Assembly (NCBI RefSeq): GCF_013389665.1
Contig: NZ_CP058316.1
Span: forward strand, 3,038,001 to 3,102,000
DNA: 64,000 nucleotides
Direction: 5' to 3'
Source of the DNA: Microbacterium oleivorans
Lineage (GTDB): Bacteria > Actinomycetota > Actinomycetes > Actinomycetales > Microbacteriaceae
The first letter of the stretch is position 1, and each line of letters starts with the position of its first letter. The position numbers were made by a program, and so were the translations under genes. Below, in pieces: positions 30,516 through 38,180 of this stretch. Below the pieces are notes generated by a model. The model ran no database searches. It was not told the DNA's origin and was given only the letters and a program-made list of their open reading frames with translations.

Positions 30516-31514
30516 ATGAACCCTGTCGATGCCCTCACCGAGATCGCGGAGCTCCTCGAGCGCGAGAGGTCGTCGAGATACAAGTCGAAGGCGTTCCGAA
30601 CCGCCGCGGATGCGATCGCGGGCTTGACGGACGCAGAACTCGACGACGTCCCGGCGCTACGACGTCGCGCGGGCATCGGCGAACGCACGCTCGAGGTGAT
30701 CGTCCGGGCCCGCGGGGGTGCCGTGCCCGCGTATCTGGCGGATCTGCGGGAGCGCCGCGGCGTCGTTCCGGCGGGGGAGCTGCGGCGACTGCTGCGGGGC
30801 GACCTGCACTCGCACTCGGAGTGGTCCGACGGTCTGACCCCGATCGAGGAGATGGTCGGTGCGGCACGCGCCCTCGGGCACGAGTACCTGGCGCTCACCG
30901 ACCACTCACCGCGGCTCCGGGTCGCGCGAGGGCTCTCGCCCGAACGGCTGCGAGAGCAGCTGGACGTCGTCGCGGGCATGAGCGGTGACGGGTTCACCCT
31001 GCTGAGCGGGATCGAGGTCGACATCCTCGACGACGGATCGCTCGACCAGGAGGACGAGCTGTTGCGGCGGCTCGACATCGTCGTGGCCTCCGCGCACTCG
31101 AAGCTGCGCATGGCGCACGGTCCGATGACGCGTCGTCTGGTGGCCGCGGCATCCGATCCCCGGGTCGACGTGCTCGGCCACGTGACGGGCCGGTTGGTCG
31201 AGGGGAGTCGGGGCACCCGGCCGCCCTCCGAGTTCGACCCCGCTCCGGTCTTCGCGGCCTGCGCGGCGAATGGCGTGGCGGTCGAGATCAACTCGCGCCC
31301 CGAGCGTCAGGATCCGCCCGACGAGCTGATCACCGGGGCCCTCGAAGCGGGGTGTCTGTTCAGCATCGATTCCGACGCCCATGCGCCCGGCCAGCTGTCG
31401 CTGCTCGACTACGGAGCGGCACGCGCCGAGAGGCTCGGCGTGCCGGCGGACCGGATCGTCACGACATGGCCGCTCGCGAGGCTGCGGGAGTGGACCGGTC
31501 GGGATCGAGGCTGA
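30516..31514 (+). CDS. PHP-domain phosphoesterase with PolX-like N-terminus
   Basis: The first 75 residues resemble the helical lyase-like/HhH region of family X polymerases (ELLERERSSRYKSKAFR, RRRAGIGERT). The remainder is a PHP domain with metal-binding motifs DLHSHSEWSDG, LTDHSPRL, VASAHSKL and DSDAHAPGQ. There is no nucleotidyltransferase domain. A phosphatase or nuclease role in DNA end processing is possible but unproven. ATG 30516 (MNPVDALTEIAELL) is chosen because earlier starts lie in or next to the hairpin at 30482-30501; ATG 30510 is also possible. Confidence 0.8.
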   Translation: MNPVDALTEIAELLERERSSRYKSKAFRTAADAIAGLTDAELDDVPALRRRAGIGERTLEVIVRARGGAVPAYLADLRERRGVVPAGELRRLLRGDLHSHSEWSDGLTPIEEMVGAARALGHEYLALTDHSPRLRVARGLSPERLREQLDVVAGMSGDGFTLLSGIEVDILDDGSLDQEDELLRRLDIVVASAHSKLRMAHGPMTRRLVAAASDPRVDVLGHVTGRLVEGSRGTRPPSEFDPAPVFAACAANGVAVEINSRPERQDPPDELITGALEAGCLFSIDSDAHAPGQLSLLDYGAARAERLGVPADRIVTTWPLARLREWTGRDRG

Positions 31515-31535
31515 CTTCGGGGGACGCCGCCGCGG

Positions 31536-32453
31536 TCAGACCCGTTTGCCCAAGGATGCGGCGGCGCGGGTCGCGGAGGCTCCGAGCCCCCAGCGCGTCG
31601 CCAGTTCGTCGAGAGCGTCCTGATCCACCGGGCGGATGCGCCCGTCGACCGGCGCCAGCGGGAGGTCGCGCACCACGTTGACGACGCGGGGCGCGACCGC
31701 GAGGTACTCGGCGGCGGCCGTGATCTTGGCCCGCACGCCCGCGGTCATCCCGTCGCCGCGTTCGGCGGCCGCGACGATGCCGTCGAGGTCGCCGTGGGCG
31801 GCCAGCAGCGTCGCGGCGGTCTTGTCGCCGACGCCGGCGACCCCGGGCAGGCCGTCCGAGGCGTCTCCGCGCATCGTCGCGAAGTCCGCGTACTGATCGG
31901 GCCGCACCGCATATTTCGCGATGACGGCGTCGTCGGTGAGCACGTCGAGGTTGCTCATGCCGCGCCCCGTGTAGACGACACGGATGCCGCGTGCGTCATC
32001 GACCAGCTGGATGAGATCGCGATCGCCGGTGACGACGTCCACCGGGATGTCGGAGCGCGTCGCGAGCGTGCCGATCACATCGTCGGCCTCGTGGTCGGCT
32101 GCGCCCACGATCGGGATGCCGAGCACGCCCAGCGCCTCCCGGATGACGGGGACCTGCGCTTGGAGCGGGTCGGGGACCACTTCGACATCGGCGCCGCTCA
32201 CCGCCGGCTCGGCGACGCGGTGCGTCTTGTAGCTGGGGAGGAGGTCGACCCGCCATTGCGGGCGCCAGTCGTCATCCCAGCACGCGACGAGGTGGCTGGG
32301 CTCATACGCGTCGACGAGCTTGGCGATCATGTCGAGCAGACCGCGCACCGCGTTGATGGGACGCCCGTCCGGCGCCGTGACGCTGTCGGGCACCCCGTAG
32401 AACGCACGGAAGTAGAGGGACGCGCTGTCGAGCAGCATGAGGCGGTCGGCCAT
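31536..32453 (-). CDS. Stand-alone 5'-3' exonuclease (PolA-like flap nuclease)
   Basis: FEN-family nuclease of 305 residues without a polymerase domain. Metal-site residues are seen in LLDSASLYFRAFYG, ACWDDDWRPQWR, HEADDVIGT, VTGDRDLIQLV and GDASDGLPGVAGVGDKTA (helix-3-turn-helix). It would process flaps or RNA primers. ATG 32453 is preceded by CAGGAT at 6 nt, a weaker version of the leaderless pattern. It ends 21 bp from the convergent PHP gene. Confidence 0.88.
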   Translation of the reverse strand: MADRLMLLDSASLYFRAFYGVPDSVTAPDGRPINAVRGLLDMIAKLVDAYEPSHLVACWDDDWRPQWRVDLLPSYKTHRVAEPAVSGADVEVVPDPLQAQVPVIREALGVLGIPIVGAADHEADDVIGTLATRSDIPVDVVTGDRDLIQLVDDARGIRVVYTGRGMSNLDVLTDDAVIAKYAVRPDQYADFATMRGDASDGLPGVAGVGDKTAATLLAAHGDLDGIVAAAERGDGMTAGVRAKITAAAEYLAVAPRVVNVVRDLPLAPVDGRIRPVDQDALDELATRWGLGASATRAAASLGKRV

Positions 32454-32484
32454 CGCATCATCCTGGCATGCGCGGCCCGGCGCG

Positions 32485-33219
32485 TCAGCAGCCCGGACCC
32501 GATGGGGCCTCGACGCAGGTTCGTTCGACGAGCGCACTGCGGGCTTCCAGTACCTCGACGGTGTAGCCGGCGGTCGGGATCGCGAGGAGTCCCGGCACGG
32601 GGCGCCAACCGCGGCCGAAATCGACGTCGGCGCGGTACCGGACCACCGCGGAGGCCGCGTACGTGCCCCGGGTCGAATAGGTGTGGCTCGTGGCCGTGGG
32701 GGAGAACTGCGGCTGACCCAGACTCGACCAGCTCGCTCCGCCGAGACCCGCCGACACCGACGCACCGTCGCCGGGCAGGATCGTCACCTGTTCGGGGGAG
32801 AAGCGCACCGTGACCGGCAGATCGAACAGCGTTCCCGTCGCCGTGTGTTCGGACGCCGCCACGACGAAGTTCGTCGGCAGCCCCACGATCCCGAAGCCGG
32901 CCGGCTCCCCGCCGAGGGAGAGCGGGGTCGGAGCGAACGACGCGACATCGGCGAGCGTCGCCTGCGGCAGCAGGGACACCGTGAAGTCGTCGCACCGATT
33001 CAGGGCTCCGCAGTCCCGGGGCTCGGCGCCGGATTCCGAGTTCAGCGATTCGTGCAAGCGTCGCTCGACGCCGCTTTCCCACGTGTCCTTTCCCTCAACG
33101 AGGATGTGATCGCCCGCGTTGCTCGCAGCGGCGCAAAGGCCTGCTGCCAAGCGGTCGAAGTCGCATGAGCTGACGGAGGAGTTGAGCGCGAGCGCGAAGA
33201 GCGCGGTCAAAGGGTCCAT
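32485..33219 (-). CDS. Putative secreted protein, unknown function
   Basis: Not recognised. The protein is 244 residues long. It has six cysteines, including one at the C-terminal residue. The stretch SHTYSTRGTYAASAVVRY resembles a PKD-type strand. There is a weak hydrophobic N-terminus, and no convincing signal peptide. ATG 33219 overlaps the stop of the upstream lipoprotein gene (TGATG), so the two are co-translated. Its 5' third lies in a patch of unusually low GC. Surface localisation is inferred from the partner. Confidence 0.6.
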   Translation of the reverse strand: MDPLTALFALALNSSVSSCDFDRLAAGLCAAASNAGDHILVEGKDTWESGVERRLHESLNSESGAEPRDCGALNRCDDFTVSLLPQATLADVASFAPTPLSLGGEPAGFGIVGLPTNFVVAASEHTATGTLFDLPVTVRFSPEQVTILPGDGASVSAGLGGASWSSLGQPQFSPTATSHTYSTRGTYAASAVVRYRADVDFGRGWRPVPGLLAIPTAGYTVEVLEARSALVERTCVEAPSGPGC

Positions 33220-33734
33220 CAACAAGGATCCGGCTCCACGACGATGTCCGTGATCATCTGGACGTCGCTTACGGTGACGGCAAGAACTTGTCGATTCGGT
33301 CGAGACGCGGGCGTTACATCAGTATTCTCGGAACCCATCAACCTCGTCTGAGATAGATCCACGCACGTCCTCAAAACCAACCCGGTTCGAGACTTACCGC
33401 TCGCCGCGACCCATACAACCTTCGTGGGGCCGACCACTCGCATGCCCGCTTCAAGGAGGTCTTGCGCGGTGCTCTCGGCGGATGAGGCTGCCGCAGCATC
33501 AAGGTATGTCTCCGGATCGACCGGAGATGCCGGATTTGCGCGCCGGGCGTTCAGGGCATCCACGTACGCGCGGTAGGTCGCCTCGGCCGCGCGGAACGCA
33601 GCCTCCTCGGCGTCGGGTGTGGCCATCGGCCCCGGAGTGTCGGCCGGGGGCGGAGGCGGGGCCTCCGGACTGCAGCCGGTCAAGAGGAGGGCGGCGACCA
33701 GAGCGGCGGCCGCGACGCGATCACGCACGGGCAT
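33219..33734 (-). CDS. Putative lipoprotein, unknown function
   Basis: The 171-residue protein starts with a basic signal sequence and a lipobox LLLTGC, followed by a Pro-rich linker and an Ala-rich helical segment (EEAAFRAAEATYRAYVDAL). The C-terminal half is a small mixed domain. ATG 33734 is supported by a minus-strand TACCGT (33746-33741) 6 nt upstream. The C-terminal coding half (33219-33420) has about 54% GC while the N-terminal half matches the chromosome, suggesting replacement of the 3' half. Confidence 0.75.
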   Translation of the reverse strand: MPVRDRVAAAALVAALLLTGCSPEAPPPPPADTPGPMATPDAEEAAFRAAEATYRAYVDALNARRANPASPVDPETYLDAAAASSAESTAQDLLEAGMRVVGPTKVVWVAASGKSRTGLVLRTCVDLSQTRLMGSENTDVTPASRPNRQVLAVTVSDVQMITDIVVEPDPC

Positions 33735-33740
33735 GCTCCG

Positions 33741-33746
33741 ACGGTA
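33741..33746 (-). promoter_or_regulatory. -10 element of the lipoprotein gene
   Basis: Minus-strand TACCGT lies 6 nt before ATG 33734. Confidence 0.35.
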
Positions 33747-33791
33747 GCGAGCACGCGGGCGGGCGGCAGCGGTTGTCCACAGGGCGTCTCG

Positions 33792-33797
33792 TAGGCT
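33792..33797 (+). promoter_or_regulatory. -10 element upstream of the short ORF and YchJ gene
   Basis: TAGGCT lies exactly 6 nt before ATG 33804, so the natural leaderless product is the 13-codon ORF rather than the YchJ-like protein itself. Confidence 0.5.
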
Positions 33798-33803
33798 CGG
33801 ATC

Positions 33804-33845
33804 ATGACCTCGAACTCCGGCTGGGACGATGATGTCCTTCGGTGA
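33804..33845 (+). CDS. 13-codon leaderless ORF (leader peptide candidate)
   Basis: The frame reads MTSNSGWDDDVLR and ends in TGA at 33843-33845. Its ATG is placed exactly where leaderless genes of this window start. It overlaps the YchJ-family start codons (33829, 33832) in another frame. It may be a leader peptide that couples translation. Alternatively it may be the original N-terminus of the YchJ-like protein, lost by an indel. Too short to judge by composition. Confidence 0.35.
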   Translation: MTSNSGWDDDVLR

Positions 33846-34254
33846 CGCATCGCGTCGTCGTCGGCCTGCGGCTGCTGCCGCGTGTCCCTGCGGAAGCAGT
33901 CGGGCTTTCGGTGCGTGCTGCGGTCCGATCCTGGATGGGCGGGCCGCAGACGCGCCGGAGCAGCTCATGCGATCGCGATACACCGCGTTCGCCCTCGGAG
34001 ACACCGTCCATCTCGCCCGCACCTGGCATCCGGCGACGCGCCCTGCGGACCTCGACGCCGACCGGGGCACGGACTGGCTCGGCTTGACGATCGTTCGAGC
34101 CGCGGGGGGCGCGCCGGACGACGATGGCGTCGTCGAGTTCCGCGCCCGCTGGCGGGCCGGAGGCGTGACCGGAGAGCTGCACGAGGTGAGCCGGTTCCGG
34201 CGTCTTCGAGGCCGGTGGGTGTACGTCGACGGCATCATCGACGAAGCCTCCTGA
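33832..34254 (+). CDS. YchJ/UPF0225-family SEC-C protein
   Basis: The 140-residue protein begins with an Arg/Ala-rich stretch, then the metal-binding SEC-C motif CPCGSSRAFGACCGPIL, and RSRYTAFALGD and TWHPATRP typical of the family. Its function is unknown; SEC-C motifs bind zinc. Either ATG 33829 or 33832 could be the start; neither has its own clear ribosome-binding site, and both lie inside the upstream 13-codon ORF. The 3' end overlaps the convergent membrane-protein gene by 20 bp. Confidence 0.82.
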   Translation: MSFGDASRRRRPAAAAACPCGSSRAFGACCGPILDGRAADAPEQLMRSRYTAFALGDTVHLARTWHPATRPADLDADRGTDWLGLTIVRAAGGAPDDDGVVEFRARWRAGGVTGELHEVSRFRRLRGRWVYVDGIIDEAS

Positions 34255-34636
34255 CCGCGTCGGAGACCTCGGTGACGACGGCAGCCTCCCAGAGCCAGGC
34301 GAGGATGCCGTAGCCCCCGAGCGCGGTGACGATCGTCGTCGCGAGGGAGGCCGAGACCAGGCCGGCGGCCGAGAAGGAGACGCCGACGACGTCCCGGTGC
34401 ACGGCGGACACGGCTCCCACGGCGAGCGCGACCACCGCGCACAACGGTGCGGTGGGGATGACGGGAAGCGCGAACAGCCCCGCCGCGCCCAGCCCGTCCT
34501 CGGGTCGCAGCGCGGCGAACAGCGTCGGAAGCAGCAGCGCGAGGCACCCGGACCCGAGGACGGCCGAGACGACGGCGGCGATGCGCCAGGCGTCCTGGGC
34601 GCGCGCGGAGGGCGAAGCGCGGTGATGTGAAGGCAT
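34235..34636 (-). CDS. Small membrane protein, DUF4190-like
   Basis: The 133-residue protein has three to four hydrophobic segments (about 17-40, 50-75 and 85-120). GLFALPVIPTAPLCAVVALAVG resembles the helical repeats of DUF4190-type proteins, but I cannot assign a family with certainty. Function unknown. ATG 34636 has no obvious promoter or ribosome-binding site. Convergent with the YchJ-family gene. Confidence 0.6.
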   Translation of the reverse strand: MPSHHRASPSARAQDAWRIAAVVSAVLGSGCLALLLPTLFAALRPEDGLGAAGLFALPVIPTAPLCAVVALAVGAVSAVHRDVVGVSFSAAGLVSASLATTIVTALGGYGILAWLWEAAVVTEVSDAVRRLRR

Positions 34637-34752
34637 GCCCTGATCGTCGGGGCGAAGCCGTGTCCGACGGGTCCCGCACGAGCAGGTGGGGAAGAACGGA
34701 CGAGCTCGCGTCGTTCGGGAGGAAAGACGGCGTCGCGAAGGCCCGAAACGAC

Positions 34753-34874
34753 TGGAACTGCGCGGTTCTGCTCTGATACCCTGAAACGTCACTCGTGTGG
34801 CTTCGTCGCCATGCGTTCGGACGCAGCATCCACAACCACCCGCCTCGGTCGAGGTCGCCATCCACGCGATGGCG
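34753..34874 (+). promoter_or_regulatory. rpsA promoter and structured leader
   Basis: TGGAAC (34753-34758) and TACCCT (34777-34782) are 18 nt apart and could be -35 and -10. The leader of about 140 nt before rpsA contains a 7-bp hairpin CGCCATC/GATGGCG (34856-34862, 34868-34874) and a smaller CCTCG/CGAGG. The 292-nt gap from 34637 holds nothing else that I can see. Confidence 0.4.
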
Positions 34875-34928
34875 AACAAACCTCGGCTCCCGGCCCGACA
34901 CCCTGACCCAACAAGGACAACCCACTAC

Positions 34929-36389
34929 ATGACTAACGCAACGACCGCCCCGGCCACCAAGCAGGTCGCCATCAACGACATCGGATCTGCTGAGGACTTC
35001 CTGGCCGCGGTCGAGAAGACTCTGAAGTTCTTCAACGACGGTGACCTCATCGAAGGAACCGTGGTGAAGATCGACCGCGACGAGGTCCTCCTCGACGTCG
35101 GCTACAAGACCGAGGGTGTCATCCCCTCGCGCGAGCTTTCCATCAAGCACGACGTCGACCCCAACGAGGTCGTCAAGGTCGGCGACGAGGTCGAAGCCCT
35201 CGTTCTCCAGAAGGAGGACAAGGAAGGCCGCCTCATCCTCTCCAAGAAGCGCGCGCAGTACGAGCGTGCCTGGGGTGACGTGGAGAAGATCAAGGAGAAC
35301 GACGGTGTCGTCACCGGCTCCGTGATCGAGGTCGTCAAGGGTGGCCTCATCGTCGACATCGGCCTCCGCGGCTTCCTGCCCGCGTCGCTCATCGAGCTGC
35401 GCCGCGTCCGCGACCTCACGCCGTACCTCGGCCAGGAGATCGAGGCGAAGATCCTCGAGCTCGACAAGAACCGCAACAACGTCGTGCTCTCGCGCCGCGC
35501 CCTGCTCGAGCAGACGCAGTCCGAGTCGCGCACCACGTTCCTCAACAACCTGCACAAGGGGCAGGTCCGCAAGGGCGTCGTGTCGTCGATCGTCAACTTC
35601 GGTGCGTTCGTCGACCTCGGCGGCGTGGACGGCCTCGTGCACGTCTCCGAGCTGTCGTGGAAGCACATCGAGCACGCGTCGGAGGTCGTCGAGGTCGGCC
35701 AGGAGGTCACCGTCGAGATCCTCGAGGTCGACCTCGACCGCGAGCGCGTCTCGCTCTCGCTGAAGGCGACCCAGGAGGACCCGTGGCAGGTCTTCGCCCG
35801 CACGCACGCGATCGGACAGGTCGCGCCGGGCAAGGTCACCAAGCTGGTTCCGTTCGGTGCATTCGTCCGCGTCGCGGACGGCATCGAGGGCCTCGTGCAC
35901 ATCTCGGAGCTCTCGGGCAAGCACGTCGAGCTCGCCGAGCAGGTCGTGTCGGTCGGTGAAGAGGTCTTCGTGAAGATCATCGACATCGATCTCGAGCGTC
36001 GCCGCATCTCGCTCTCGCTCAAGCAGGCGAACGAGTCGGTCGATCCCTTCGGCACCGAGTTCGACCCGGCCCTCTACGGCATGGTCACCGAGTACGACGA
36101 GAACGGGGAGTACAAGTACCCCGAGGGCTTCGACCCGGAGACCAACCAGTGGAAGGAAGGCTTCGACGAGCAGCGCCTCGCTTGGGAAGCCGAGTACGCC
36201 GCAGCCCAGGGCCGCTGGGAGGCCCACAAGGCCGCTGTCGCCAAGGCCCTCGAGGCCGAGGCGGCTGCACCGGCCGACAACGGCTCGTCGTTCTCGTCGG
36301 ACATCCAGTCCGCGACCACCGGTGGCGGCGGCACCCTGGCCGACGACGAGGCTCTCGCCGCACTGCGCGAGAAGCTCTCGGGTCGCTGA
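34929..36389 (+). CDS. rpsA: RpsA, 30S ribosomal protein S1
   Basis: mRNA-binding ribosomal protein, 486 residues with four S1 domains (about 35-105, 120-190, 205-275 and 290-360), fewer than the six of E. coli. The C-terminal 110 residues are not S1: an acidic/aromatic segment (YDENGEYKYPEGFDPETNQW) and an Ala-rich tail, as usual in actinobacteria. ATG 34929 has AAGGA 11 nt upstream. In Gram-positives S1-like proteins differ from the Gram-negative type but actinobacterial S1 is considered functional. A strong terminator follows. Confidence 0.96.
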   Translation: MTNATTAPATKQVAINDIGSAEDFLAAVEKTLKFFNDGDLIEGTVVKIDRDEVLLDVGYKTEGVIPSRELSIKHDVDPNEVVKVGDEVEALVLQKEDKEGRLILSKKRAQYERAWGDVEKIKENDGVVTGSVIEVVKGGLIVDIGLRGFLPASLIELRRVRDLTPYLGQEIEAKILELDKNRNNVVLSRRALLEQTQSESRTTFLNNLHKGQVRKGVVSSIVNFGAFVDLGGVDGLVHVSELSWKHIEHASEVVEVGQEVTVEILEVDLDRERVSLSLKATQEDPWQVFARTHAIGQVAPGKVTKLVPFGAFVRVADGIEGLVHISELSGKHVELAEQVVSVGEEVFVKIIDIDLERRRISLSLKQANESVDPFGTEFDPALYGMVTEYDENGEYKYPEGFDPETNQWKEGFDEQRLAWEAEYAAAQGRWEAHKAAVAKALEAEAAAPADNGSSFSSDIQSATTGGGGTLADDEALAALREKLSGR

Positions 36390-36405
36390 GCCGAATCTGA
36401 CACGA

Positions 36406-36441
36406 CGAAAGGGTCGGAGCCTCATGGCTCCGGCCCTTTCG
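36406..36441 (+). terminator. rpsA terminator
   Basis: A 16-bp stem (36406-36421 with 36426-36441) with one G-U pair and loop TCAT, located 16 nt after the rpsA stop. Confidence 0.85.
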
Positions 36442-36495
36442 CCGTTCCTGCTGGGCGTCTCGGCCCTGGTCGGCGTGGCGTGCCCGCGGAAGCGA

Positions 36496-36501
36496 TAGTT
36501 T
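36496..36501 (+). promoter_or_regulatory. -10 element of the histidine kinase gene
   Basis: TAGTTT lies exactly 6 nt before ATG 36508; leaderless arrangement. Confidence 0.45.
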
Positions 36502-36507
36502 CGAGAC

Positions 36508-38178
36508 ATGGACACCGAAGCGCCGCAGCGTACGCGAGCGACGTTCGTCCTACCGAACTCCCCGAGGTGGGTGGATGCCGTTCTCGGGGACGGCGATCGT
36601 TCCCGGTCGGCGATGCTCAACCAGATCGTCGTGATGAGCGTCGTGCTCGTCGTGGCGGCTGTCGGGCTGCTCGTCGGGCTCCGCGGCGACGCGGTGCTGT
36701 TCTTCGTCGCCGTCACCGGTGTGTTCCTGCTGACCGGGGCGGCGATCATCGTGCCGTGGGGCCACGTCCCGCCCCGCTGGCTCGCCGTCATCCCGGTCGG
36801 CGACATCGTCGCGATCGCGATCATGCGCACGGCCGAGCCGGCGGCCGGGTTCGGACTGCTGTGGGTGTTCCCGGTGATCTGGCTCGCGAGCGGCTTCGGC
36901 ACCGCCGGCTGGATCGGGGGCATGGGGCTCTCCCTCTCGGCCTATGCCGTGGTCGAGGCGACCACGCGGACCGCGCCGTCGTCGTTCGGATTCGTCCTGT
37001 TGCCGCTGCTGCTCATCGCCGTGAGCACGTCCACGTATCTCAGCAGTCGCCGGGCCAACGCTCAGCGACTGCTGCTCGACCGGCAGGCGACCGTGCTGAC
37101 CCAGTCTCTCGAGCGGGCGCGCCGCCACGAGCAGGTGCTCACCGAGGCGCTCGACCGGGTCGACTTCGGCGTCGTGCGCATCGAGACCGACGGATCGGCG
37201 TCGATCATCAATGACGCGCACGCCCGCTTGCTGCGCGGCTCACGTTCCAGCGCCGCGCCCGATGTCTTCACAGCCGACGGCGCGAGCCTGCTGGCGCCGG
37301 AGGAACAGCCGATGGCCCGGGTGCGGCGCGGCGAGGCGTTCAGCGATGCGCGCATCCAGGTCGGCAGCGGCGACGATCGACGCGTGCTCAGCGTGTCGGC
37401 GCGCCGCATCATCGAGCCCGACGGACGCGATTCGGGCGCCGTCGTGGTGACCCGCGACGTCACGGCCGAGACGGACGCCTCACGCGAGCGCGACGCTCTC
37501 GTCTCGTCGGTGTCGCACGAGCTGCGTACGCCGCTGACGTCGATCCTCGGCTACCTCGAACTCGCCATCGACACTCCCGGGGTTCCCGAGGCCGCGCTGG
37601 AGAACCTCCGGGTCGCGGACCGCAATGCGGATCAGCTGCTGCGGCTCGTGGGCGACGTGCTGGCAGCGTCGAGTCAGAGCAGGTCGGCCGCTCAGGTCAC
37701 CGTGGCGCCCGAAGACGTCGACCTCGCCGAGCTCGTGAACGCCGCGGTCGAGTCGATCCTCGTCAGCGCCGGGGAGCGCGGCATCACGATCGACGTCTCG
37801 CGGGTAGAGCCGGCTCGCGCCTACGCCGACCCCGTCCGCATCCGTCAGGTGCTCGACAACCTCCTCTCGAACGCCGTGAAGTACAACCGTCCGCGCGGGC
37901 GCGTCTCGGTGGCGACCTCTGTCGGCGACCAGTGGGCGATCATCGCGGTGCAGGACTCAGGTGTGGGGTTGAACGAGGAGGATCTGGGCTCGGTCTTCCA
38001 GCGCTACTACCGGGGCGTGGCCGTCCGCGACTCGGCGGTGGCCGGAAACGGACTCGGTCTCGCGATCAGCCGCGACATCGTGCGACGGCACGGCGGCGAC
38101 ATCACGGTGAACAGCGTGCTCGGCGTCGGCTCGACCTTCACCGTCACGCTGCAGGCACGCCGGCCGGGGGGTTCGTGA
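36508..38178 (+). CDS. Membrane sensor histidine kinase
   Basis: The 556-residue protein has a membrane region of five or six helices (about 35-185), a short coiled coil, and a PAS-like domain (about 210-325). The kinase core shows the H-box SVSHELRTPLTS (phospho-acceptor His337), N-box NLLSNAVKYN, DSGVGL, and GNGLGLAISRDIV. The signal is unknown; the sensor looks membrane-embedded, with little extracellular loop. The downstream degenerate GGDEF gene overlaps. A convergent response regulator lies at 39.4 kb and may be its partner. Confidence 0.9.
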   Translation: MDTEAPQRTRATFVLPNSPRWVDAVLGDGDRSRSAMLNQIVVMSVVLVVAAVGLLVGLRGDAVLFFVAVTGVFLLTGAAIIVPWGHVPPRWLAVIPVGDIVAIAIMRTAEPAAGFGLLWVFPVIWLASGFGTAGWIGGMGLSLSAYAVVEATTRTAPSSFGFVLLPLLLIAVSTSTYLSSRRANAQRLLLDRQATVLTQSLERARRHEQVLTEALDRVDFGVVRIETDGSASIINDAHARLLRGSRSSAAPDVFTADGASLLAPEEQPMARVRRGEAFSDARIQVGSGDDRRVLSVSARRIIEPDGRDSGAVVVTRDVTAETDASRERDALVSSVSHELRTPLTSILGYLELAIDTPGVPEAALENLRVADRNADQLLRLVGDVLAASSQSRSAAQVTVAPEDVDLAELVNAAVESILVSAGERGITIDVSRVEPARAYADPVRIRQVLDNLLSNAVKYNRPRGRVSVATSVGDQWAIIAVQDSGVGLNEEDLGSVFQRYYRGVAVRDSAVAGNGLGLAISRDIVRRHGGDITVNSVLGVGSTFTVTLQARRPGGS

Positions 38179-38180
38179 CC

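Noticed and set aside
33361..33420. tRNA-like GGTTCGAG in the lower-GC patch
   Set aside because: No cloverleaf, acceptor stem or anticodon arm can be built around it, and it lies inside the lipoprotein coding sequence.
33735..36923. Minus-strand frame extending the lipoprotein gene upstream across the rpsA region
   Set aside because: It is antisense to rpsA and the histidine kinase. The lipobox signal peptide and -10 hexamer place the true start at 33734.
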